Shown here: piece after piece, positions 1-5,500 of the stretch | How positions within the stretch are numbered: position 1 is the stretch's first letter | Layout: each line of letters starts with the position of its first letter | Origin: Flavobacteriales bacterium | Lineage (GTDB): Bacteria > Bacteroidota > Bacteroidia > Flavobacteriales_D > Sanyastnellaceae | Assembly: GCA_030728235.1 (NCBI GenBank) | Contig: JANRAA010000132.1 | Location: forward strand, 1-5,500 | DNA: 5,500 nt | Direction of reading: 5' to 3' | Made by a program: the position numbers and the translations under genes | Notes under the pieces: model-generated | The model's input: the letters and a program-made list of their open reading frames with translations, nothing else | Told to the model about the DNA's origin: nothing | The model's database searches: none

Positions 1-63
1 GTTGGAGAGAAAATCCTCAAATGGTTTGGTGTAATGAGACCAACGGATTTGGATAGATTCTAG
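1..63 (+). CDS. Possible C-terminal end of an upstream gene (partial)
   Basis: Frame 1 is open from the left edge to a TAG at 61-63 and would encode about 20 residues ending in RPTDLDRF. The other two forward frames hit stops earlier, at about 32 and 54. The stretch is too short to recognise a family. The only support is that it is open and reads like ordinary protein sequence. It could equally be noncoding sequence ahead of the secreted-protein gene. Sequence to the left of the window would settle it. Confidence 0.25.
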   Translation, partial: VGEKILKWFGVMRPTDLDRF

Positions 64-169
64 ACGGGTATATTATAGGATTCTTGTTGGGGCGATAGGA
101 TTGCTAGTCTGCCTTTTTACGTCTATTTTCAATTAATCAATGTTGAATTCCAAACGTAAAAAGAGGCTT

Positions 170-2041
170 ATGAAATACTTTTACACCTTACTTGCGGTAC
201 TCGCTGTGAACAGCGCAGTATCGCAATGCACAGCCCCAACAGCAGTTACCATTTCTATCAAAGGAAATGAAAGGATGGTCATCGTTGGTGGTGGTTCTCT
301 TTTCGGAGCCACTCCCTCATTACCGGCATACAGCATTCAAGATGGCAATGCGGCGAAAAGCTTGCTGTATGCTTTGGGAAGTTGGATTGGGGGAGTAGAT
401 AGCGACGGACAGCTACGATTGGCTGCTTCTACGTATGAAGGTTTTGGAGGAAGTGATTTCTTTGCTGGCCCATTGTCGGAAGGAACAGCTGAAACAGACA
501 ACGGCCAGTGCATGATATACGATGCCATTTGGTTCTTCAATAGAGCTCAAGTAGAGCGTCACCATGCTTATTATGAATGTTTAGCCGATCCTAACTGCGA
601 AGATTTCCCTCTGGGATACACTACTCCAGAATCGTTCTACAACTATCCTGCACATGGTGATATATCTGCAGGTATGCCTTATTACTTGTTTGCTTTTTAT
701 GATCGCGACCAAGACGGCAATTACAATCCAGACAATGGTGATTGTCCAGGTTTTTCTGGCCTGCCCGGCATGGATGACTGCTGCAAATCACTCAAAGGAG
801 ATGTCTGCGCCATTACCATTGCCAACGATAAAGGCAACGTTCACAGTGCTTCTGGGGGTGAACAGATCGGAGTAGAACTGCAAAAGATGGTGTATTATTT
901 CAATTCGCCTGCTTTGTCGAATAGTGCACTTATGCGCACCAACTGGATCAATCGCGGCAGCCAAACATTGTCTGATACATACATCGCCTATTTTATCGAT
1001 GCAGACCTGGGTGCACCTTTCGACGATCAATACGGCGCTGACCCCGATCGCGATCTGTTTTTCTTCTACAATGGCGATGAAAACGACAATGAATTTGGCA
1101 GCGGCGGCGATATTCCGATAACGGGATTTAAGTTGCTTTCAGGAGTGCCAGAAGATGCCGATGAGGTAGACAACGACAACGATGGAGTAATTGACAATGA
1201 ACGGATTGGGGCTGTGCATAGCGTGGCATTTGATATCCCTAATCAGTTGCCAGTTACAGCAGTAGGACATTACAATTTGATGAAAGGGCAATATTCGAAC
1301 GGACAACCATTCAACGAAGGAGGAGTACCCGTTGATTTTCACCAAGTAGGTTATCCAACAGGGAGTGAAAACTACGTGCCGACTGATGTGAGACAAATAG
1401 AAAGCACCGGTGGCTTCACCCTGGCACCTGGTCAAGATTTCTGCACCGAGGGAGCGTATTTTTTCAAGACAGGCACCGACGATGTGTTGTCGGCCTTCGA
1501 CGGATTTGCTGAGAAAGCAGATTCAATTCAGATGTATTTTGATGATTGCTTTGAATGTGTTCCTCCCACGGTTCATATTTTTAGTGAAGCAATCAATGGT
1601 GGTTATGCCTTTATGAATTTCTCATCAGCAGATACTTACTTGTGGGATTTCGGAGACGGTGAAACAAGTACTTTAAAATTCCCTCAGCATGTTTTTGCAG
1701 AATCTGCTACGTTTACAGTCAGTCTCACCGTTTCGAACGATTGTGGCACTGCGACTGGAACCTATGAATTGGATGCTGTGGTGGGTGTTTCAGAAGATAT
1801 GGAAGCTTCTGTTCAAGTGTTTCCGAACCCAACAAGCGACCAGCTCAACATCCGCTTTGAAAGCGTGAATGAGCGACGCTTGACCTTGCTGTCATCAACC
1901 GGACAAACGGTATTTAGTCGTACTGTCTTTGCTGACACAGAAGTGGTTGATGTATCGAGCTATGCAGCAGGATTTTATATACTCACCGTTGACCAAAAAG
2001 ATGGGTCAACATTGAGCTACCAAGTGATGATTCAAAATTAA
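170..2041 (+). CDS. Secreted PKD-domain protein with T9SS type A sorting domain
   Basis: This is predicted to cross the inner membrane by Sec and the outer membrane by the type IX secretion system, ending up on the cell surface or outside. Numbering is from the ATG at 170 (623 aa). Residues 1-18 are a signal peptide (MKYFYTLLAVLAV then AVS, cleaved before Q19). Residues 20-460 are a region seen in many Bacteroidota T9SS proteins but without known activity, including WIGG at 72-75 and SDFFAGPL. It has two acidic, calcium-loop-like stretches, DRDQDG at 178-183 and DNDNDG at 334-339. A PKD domain spans about 464-536, with WDFGDG at 492-497. The C-terminal sorting domain, about 541-623, shows FPNP at 551-554 and GFY at 601-603. 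Twelve cysteines remain after cleavage, suggesting disulfides. An in-frame ATG at 140 would add ten basic residues; 170 is preferred for its typical MKxF signal start and an AAGAGG just upstream. No catalytic motif is visible, so an adhesin or structural role is only a guess. Confidence 0.9.
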   Translation: MKYFYTLLAVLAVNSAVSQCTAPTAVTISIKGNERMVIVGGGSLFGATPSLPAYSIQDGNAAKSLLYALGSWIGGVDSDGQLRLAASTYEGFGGSDFFAGPLSEGTAETDNGQCMIYDAIWFFNRAQVERHHAYYECLADPNCEDFPLGYTTPESFYNYPAHGDISAGMPYYLFAFYDRDQDGNYNPDNGDCPGFSGLPGMDDCCKSLKGDVCAITIANDKGNVHSASGGEQIGVELQKMVYYFNSPALSNSALMRTNWINRGSQTLSDTYIAYFIDADLGAPFDDQYGADPDRDLFFFYNGDENDNEFGSGGDIPITGFKLLSGVPEDADEVDNDNDGVIDNERIGAVHSVAFDIPNQLPVTAVGHYNLMKGQYSNGQPFNEGGVPVDFHQVGYPTGSENYVPTDVRQIESTGGFTLAPGQDFCTEGAYFFKTGTDDVLSAFDGFAEKADSIQMYFDDCFECVPPTVHIFSEAINGGYAFMNFSSADTYLWDFGDGETSTLKFPQHVFAESATFTVSLTVSNDCGTATGTYELDAVVGVSEDMEASVQVFPNPTSDQLNIRFESVNERRLTLLSSTGQTVFSRTVFADTEVVDVSSYAAGFYILTVDQKDGSTLSYQVMIQN

Positions 2042-2409
2042 TCTTCAGGTGTAGGCTCTTCTTTTGGCTTGTGCAAAAGAAAGACGAGGGCCAACAGCAC
2101 AATGGCCATGGCTGCGCCGCCGAGCAAATGATATTCACCTGCAGTAATGTGGGTGAATATGGCTCCGGCCATGATGAGCAACAAACCCAGTATGGCCCAT
2201 TTTCGCAATTTTGGAATAAACAATCCAATGGCACCAGCGATTTCGAAAGCGCCTATCATCATCATGAAAGTTTCAGAATGTCCCCAACGGGCAAATGAAT
2301 CTACCATCTCGGCATTGGGCATGAACTTCATAATGCCAGAACTAGCCATCCAAAGTGCGGCAAGAATGAGGAGTACTACCCAAACGATACGTTGTGTTTT
2401 TTGATTCAT
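2038..2409 (-). CDS. DoxX-like family small integral membrane protein
   Basis: This 123-residue protein is mostly membrane: hydrophobic segments lie at about 7-25, 45-64, 70-88 and 94-112, followed by a short charged tail (HKPKEEPTPED). The four-helix layout and length fit the DoxX/DoxX-like superfamily. So do the SGIMKF motif after helix 1 (24-29), the glycine- and glutamate-containing helix 2 (GAFEIAGAIGLF, 53-64) and GAIFTH in helix 3 (82-87). Members are inner-membrane proteins, some linked to thiol or redox stress or to quinones; the role of this one cannot be assigned. The gene converges on the secreted-protein gene, sharing the four bases TTAA at 2038-2041 so that both stop codons overlap. 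It is divergent from the efflux operon, with 130 bases between starts. No clear Shine-Dalgarno precedes the ATG, as is common in this phylum. Confidence 0.88.
   Translation of the reverse strand: MNQKTQRIVWVVLLILAALWMASSGIMKFMPNAEMVDSFARWGHSETFMMMIGAFEIAGAIGLFIPKLRKWAILGLLLIMAGAIFTHITAGEYHLLGGAAMAIVLLALVFLLHKPKEEPTPED
2059..2081. repeat. Small AT-rich inverted repeat at the convergent gene ends
   Basis: TTCTTTTG (2059-2066) and CAAAAGAA (2074-2081) are perfect 8-base complements around a 7-base loop. The repeat lies 18 bases past the stop of the secreted-protein gene and inside the last codons of the DoxX-like gene. The stem has only two G:C pairs and no T-tract follows in either direction, so it is a poor intrinsic terminator. 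Its bases also encode a Lys/Glu-rich tail, which may explain it by chance. Confidence 0.3.
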
Positions 2410-2445
2410 GATGTGCGTTTTGCCGAAGGTATGAAAAGACTATCT

Positions 2446-2473
2446 ATTGTGCAGTTTCGACCAACTGCAAAAT
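2446..2473. promoter_or_regulatory. Imperfect palindrome between divergent genes, candidate operator
   Basis: The arms ATTGTGCAGTT (2446-2456) and AACTGCAAAAT (2463-2473) are complementary at 10 of 11 positions around a 6-base centre; the inner 7 bases match perfectly. The palindrome lies in the region between the DoxX-like gene and the efflux adaptor, about 37 bases outside the DoxX-like start and about 20 bases upstream of the adaptor promoter's -33 element. No T-tract follows on either strand and no gene end is nearby, so a terminator is unlikely. Its size and symmetry fit binding by a dimeric regulator such as a TetR- or MarR-type repressor, but no regulator gene is in the window, so this is inference. 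Confidence 0.4.
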
Positions 2474-2491
2474 CTTCACGTCTTTTAGCAA

Positions 2492-2520
2492 TTGTAAGCA
2501 TCTGAAAAAAAGTAGCTTTG
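2492..2520 (+). promoter_or_regulatory. Bacteroidota-type promoter for the efflux operon
   Basis: TAGCTTTG at 2513-2520 is an exact match to the Bacteroidota -7 consensus TAnnTTTG. A TTG at 2492-2494, 18 bases upstream, can serve as the -33 element; this spacer is slightly short of the usual 19-21. The spacer carries a run of seven A (2505-2511). Transcription would start around 2524-2528, giving a leader of about 12-16 bases before the adaptor ATG at 2540. The leader is T-rich with no Shine-Dalgarno, typical of this phylum. Confidence 0.65.
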
Positions 2521-2539
2521 TTGCTCTTATTTTCATTTT

Positions 2540-3664
2540 ATGAATCCTGTTCTCAAGTCAATCCTTCGCGCCATCGCAGGGATTGCTATTCTCGGCACCG
2601 GAATTTTCGTTGCAAAATCGCTAATCGGAATGAAAGGGGCTCCGCCGGTGAGCAGCTCACCACGAAAGGTAAAGTTGGTGAAAGTGATGCCAGCAGCTCC
2701 TGCTGAACTTGCACCTATAACCTATATTCAAGGCCGTGCTGTTGCGAAAAACAAGATAGAAATCTACGCTGAAGTGAGTGGAATTCTGCTGCCGCAATCA
2801 AAGGAATTCCGCGAAGGGGTGCGTTTTGGTGCTGGAGAAACAATGCTTCGCATAGATGGTGAAGAGCTGCGCATGAGTTTGATCGCTCAACGCAGTGCTT
2901 TCTTGCAAGCATTGACAGCTACGTTGGCCGATTTTAAAGTCGACTACCCAAATAGCTACGAAGAATGGAGACAGTACACGGCGGGTTTCAAAGTGAACGA
3001 ATCGCTGAAGCCTTTGCCAACTACCAAAACCGATCAAGAGAAATTCTTTATTTCTAATCGCGGTATCTTAAATCAATACTACACCATTCAAGCGTCTGAA
3101 GAACGCTTGTCAAAATACACTGTTTCTGCTCCATTTAATGGCGAAGTGGCACAAGGACTAGTAACAGATGGTAGTTTGATCCGGGTCGGACAAAAACTGG
3201 GTGAGTTTGTAGGTTCTGGAACTTTTGAAATAGAATCAGCCATTTCAGCATCTGCGCTGATGACCGTTCGCGTGGGCGACCCCGTGAACTTCACAACTGA
3301 ATCAGAAGGAAAAAGTTACGTAGGAAAAGTAGCACGCATACTAGAAACCATCGACCCTGCAACCCAAAGCGCTCGCGTTTTTTGCACTGTAGAAGGTGAA
3401 GGATTGAGAGATGGAATGTACGTGAATGGCGAAATCAGCTCGGCACCACTTGCTGAGTCGGTTCGCCTAAACATTGAACTGCTGCAGCCAAACAACAGCA
3501 TTTACATTGTTGAAGATACCGTCTTGCGTCTGACGCCTGTAGCGGTGGCTTATCGCTCAGAAAGAGATTTTATTATAACCGGAATTCGACCTGGGACTTC
3601 GATTCTCGCCGAACAAGTCAACAATGCGTTTGATGGCATGACCGTAAAAGTAGCCGAGGAATGA
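2540..3664 (+). CDS. Efflux RND transporter periplasmic adaptor subunit (HlyD/MFP family)
   Basis: This is the membrane-fusion component of a tripartite RND pump. It is anchored in the inner membrane and spans the periplasm to join the permease to an outer-membrane channel. The protein is 374 aa. An uncleaved N-terminal helix (about 8-30) probably anchors it; there is no lipobox cysteine. The first lipoyl half-motif is about 70-107 (IEIYAEVSGILLP, then GETMLRIDGEEL). A short, interrupted alpha-hairpin follows at 108-192, containing a YPNSYEEW segment at 136-143. The second lipoyl half is about 193-225 (TVSAPFNGEVA). A beta-barrel spans about 228-303, with DPATQSARVF at 272-281 and the GLRDGMYVNGEI motif at 288-299. 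A membrane-proximal domain follows to the end. The family's usual length is 350-400 aa, so it appears complete. The stop overlaps the permease start (ATGA at 3661-3664), indicating one operon. The start at 2540 fits the promoter just upstream. Confidence 0.92.
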   Translation: MNPVLKSILRAIAGIAILGTGIFVAKSLIGMKGAPPVSSSPRKVKLVKVMPAAPAELAPITYIQGRAVAKNKIEIYAEVSGILLPQSKEFREGVRFGAGETMLRIDGEELRMSLIAQRSAFLQALTATLADFKVDYPNSYEEWRQYTAGFKVNESLKPLPTTKTDQEKFFISNRGILNQYYTIQASEERLSKYTVSAPFNGEVAQGLVTDGSLIRVGQKLGEFVGSGTFEIESAISASALMTVRVGDPVNFTTESEGKSYVGKVARILETIDPATQSARVFCTVEGEGLRDGMYVNGEISSAPLAESVRLNIELLQPNNSIYIVEDTVLRLTPVAVAYRSERDFIITGIRPGTSILAEQVNNAFDGMTVKVAEE

Positions 3665-5500
3665 GATCAATTCTACGCTACTTCGTTAAATATCCCCTCA
3701 CGGGTGATTTGATCATGATCGCCATCCTCATTGCGGGTGTGGCGAGTATGATGCGCGTCCGTTCTAACTTCTTCCCTGAAGCACCTACCAAAACAATCAT
3801 CATTCAGCTGGTTTATCCGGGCGCAAGCCCAGAAGAAATCGAAGAAGGGATAGTTGCCAAAATCGAAGACAATCTAAAGGGCCTGGCCGGACTTGATCAG
3901 GTAAAGTCGGTGTGCTCGGAAAATGCAGGTACCATCACGGTGACGGTAATTGATGAAGACGATACCGATGAAACGCTGCAAGATGTGAAGAATGCAGTGG
4001 ATCGTATTTCGTCGTTCCCGGTGGGCATGGAACCTCCGGTCATCTTCAAGCAAGACCAGGTCAACTTTGCCATTTCGTTCGCAGTTTCGGGTGATCTCGA
4101 TTTACGGACTTTAAAGGAGAATGCGCGCGCCATCGAAACCGACCTGAGAGCAATCGATGGAATATCGCAAGTGGAACTCAGCGGCTACCCCGATGAAGAA
4201 ATTGAGGTCTCAGTGAGAGAAGATCGCTTGCTAGCACTCAATATCACGGTGGCGGAAATTGCGGCGGCGATACGAACTTCGAACCTAGAGACAACAGGTG
4301 GTAAGATTCGGACCGATCGAGAAGAGTTGCTCATTCGCGGACGTTTTAGAGAATACCAAGCAGCTGATTTGGAAGATATCATCGTGAAGGCAGAGCCTGA
4401 CGGACGTGTGATACGCCTCAGTGATTTGGCAGAGGTGGTTGATCAATGGAGCGAAGACAACCCAAGCAGAAACTGGTTCAATGGCAAGCCAGCAGCGGTA
4501 GTAACCGTTAATAATCTGATTGAAGAAGACATTCTTTCGATTACCAAAAAGGTGAACGAATACATCGAAAACTACAACGAGACGCACTCGAATGTCCAAC
4601 TGTATGTCATTCGCGATGGCTCCATCGTTTTGCAACAGCGTATTGAATTGCTAACCAGCAACGGAATTCAAGGTTTCGTGCTCGTGGTGTTCTTCCTCGC
4701 GTTGTTTTTGAATATACGCCTTGCTTTTTGGGTGGCCCTCTCCATCCCTGTTTCGTTCGCAGGGTTGTTCATCCTCGCTCAATTTACAGGCGTTACCATC
4801 AACGTTATCTCCCTGTTCGGGATGATTTTGGTGATCGGGATTCTGGTGGATGATGGAATTGTAATCGCTGAAAATATTTACCAGCACTACGAGGAAGGTA
4901 AAACAAGATTTGAGGCCACCATTGAAGGAGCTTTGGAGGTATTGCCCGCTGTGTTCTCAGCAATCTTGACGACGGTAGTGGCTTTTACAGCTTTCTTTTT
5001 CATTGAAGGACGACTGGGTGATGTGTTCAAGGAAATGGCCATGGTGGTGATCTTCACCCTCGTGTTTTCATTGATAGAAGGGGCATTGATATTGCCAGCA
5101 CACGTAGGTCACTCCAAAGCGCTGCAGAGAAAGAAAAAAGGAAATTTGGTAGAACGCAGCATGAAGAAATTCATGGATTGGATGCGCTTCAAATTGTACG
5201 CTCCTGTGCTGCGGTTTGCAATGAAAAATACATGGGTCACTTTTTCAATAATCGTGGCTCTATTTATCATTTCTGTCCCCGGGTTGATTGGTGGAGGTTT
5301 CGTAAAAACAACTTTCTTCCCATTCATCGAGGGCGACAACATCACGGTAACTCTGAAAATGAATTCGGGAACGCGTGAAACGATTACAACGGATGTCCTC
5401 GATCGCATTGAACGCGCGGCGCTCGATATCAGCCGCGAAATCGCCGAAGAGCGACCAGATGGTAAAGAATTAATTCTGGCAGTTGATAAACGCATTGGCC
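3661..5500 (+). CDS. Efflux RND transporter permease subunit (AcrB-like), 3' end cut by window
   Basis: This is the inner-membrane proton/substrate antiporter of the pump encoded with the preceding adaptor. The reading frame is open from ATG 3661 to the right edge: 613 codons of an expected 1,000-1,100 or more. Visible in order: TM1 at about 14-32; FFPE at 37-40; a first periplasmic porter domain at about 33-330, with the conserved YPGASPEEIE at 52-61; TM2-TM6 between about 336 and 478; a basic cytoplasmic helix; TM7 at about 523-545; FFPFIEGDN at 552-560; and the start of the second porter domain. TM4 carries the Asp pair D397-D398 in GILVDDGIVIAEN, equivalent to the proton-relay D407/D408 of AcrB. 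This places it with drug/hydrophobe-type RNDs rather than heavy-metal ones. The partner lysine of TM10 lies beyond the window. The start overlaps the adaptor stop by four bases, so translation is probably coupled. Substrate is unknown. Confidence 0.95.
   Translation, partial: MRSILRYFVKYPLTGDLIMIAILIAGVASMMRVRSNFFPEAPTKTIIIQLVYPGASPEEIEEGIVAKIEDNLKGLAGLDQVKSVCSENAGTITVTVIDEDDTDETLQDVKNAVDRISSFPVGMEPPVIFKQDQVNFAISFAVSGDLDLRTLKENARAIETDLRAIDGISQVELSGYPDEEIEVSVREDRLLALNITVAEIAAAIRTSNLETTGGKIRTDREELLIRGRFREYQAADLEDIIVKAEPDGRVIRLSDLAEVVDQWSEDNPSRNWFNGKPAAVVTVNNLIEEDILSITKKVNEYIENYNETHSNVQLYVIRDGSIVLQQRIELLTSNGIQGFVLVVFFLALFLNIRLAFWVALSIPVSFAGLFILAQFTGVTINVISLFGMILVIGILVDDGIVIAENIYQHYEEGKTRFEATIEGALEVLPAVFSAILTTVVAFTAFFFIEGRLGDVFKEMAMVVIFTLVFSLIEGALILPAHVGHSKALQRKKKGNLVERSMKKFMDWMRFKLYAPVLRFAMKNTWVTFSIIVALFIISVPGLIGGGFVKTTFFPFIEGDNITVTLKMNSGTRETITTDVLDRIERAALDISREIAEERPDGKELILAVDKRIG

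Noticed and set aside
101..131. Promoter for the secreted-protein gene (TTG at 101-103, TATTTTCA at 124-131)
   Set aside because: The spacing of 20 is good, but the -7 element misses two of the key TTTG bases, so it is too weak to list as a feature. If real, it would favour the ATG at 170 over the one at 140.
170..229. Lipoprotein signal peptide in the T9SS cargo protein because a Cys follows the hydrophobic stretch
   Set aside because: The sequence before the Cys is AVSQ; Gln at -1 does not fit a lipobox, and a standard signal peptidase I site (AVS before Q) fits better.
2059..2081. Bidirectional intrinsic terminator between the convergent genes
   Set aside because: The stem is nearly all A:T and no T-tract follows on either strand; it is listed only as an inverted repeat.
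2147..2404. Open frame of 85 codons on the + strand opposite the DoxX-like gene
   Set aside because: It lies wholly antisense to a convincing membrane-protein gene, has no family signature and no promoter, and its composition (Met-, Asn- and Pro-rich) looks like a shadow of hydrophobic codons on the other strand.
5109..5495. Open frame of 128 codons on the - strand within the permease gene
   Set aside because: The + strand frame here continues the RND permease with TM7 and the FFPFIEGDN segment, so the reverse frame is a shadow. Other reverse frames within 3661-5500 were rejected for the same reason.
1..5500. CRISPR array, tRNA/rRNA genes, insertion sequence ends, transposase or phage genes
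   Set aside because: No regularly spaced repeats, no tRNA-like cloverleaf segments, no terminal inverted repeats and no recombinase motifs were seen; the window is filled by ordinary genes with short gaps.

Overview
The window looks like ordinary chromosomal sequence from a member of the Bacteroidota, probably a Flavobacteriia- or Cytophagia-like lineage; the exact taxon cannot be read from it. Three things support this. The first gene encodes a secreted protein ending in a type A type IX secretion system (T9SS) sorting domain, which is specific to this phylum. A promoter in the middle of the window carries a perfect TAnnTTTG -7 element, the Bacteroidota sigma-A signature. The start codons of the adaptor and DoxX genes lack convincing Shine-Dalgarno sequences.

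Layout. Positions 1-63 may be the last codons of an upstream gene (weak). Positions 170-2041 (+) encode a secreted, multi-domain T9SS cargo protein with a PKD domain. Positions 2038-2409 (-) encode a small four-helix DoxX-like membrane protein that converges on the first gene; the two stop codons overlap in a TTAA. Positions 2410-2539 form a 130-base divergent intergenic region with the recognisable promoter and an imperfect palindrome that could be an operator. Positions 2540-3664 (+) encode an RND-type periplasmic adaptor. Positions 3661-5500 (+) encode the cognate inner-membrane RND permease, which overlaps the adaptor gene through ATGA and runs off the right edge after 613 codons, a little over half its expected length.

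How the genes work together. The adaptor and permease are the two inner parts of a proton-driven tripartite efflux pump and are probably co-transcribed and translationally coupled from the promoter near 2513. The third part, a TolC-like outer-membrane channel, is not in the window; it may lie downstream or elsewhere. The substrate cannot be deduced. The DoxX-like gene is divergent from the pump and may share its control region. The T9SS cargo protein is probably unrelated to the pump in function.

I did not find a clearly novel system. The items most worth a second look are the palindrome between the divergent genes, the overlapping convergent stops with no obvious terminator, and the unassigned N-terminal region of the secreted protein, which has many cysteines and acidic loops.
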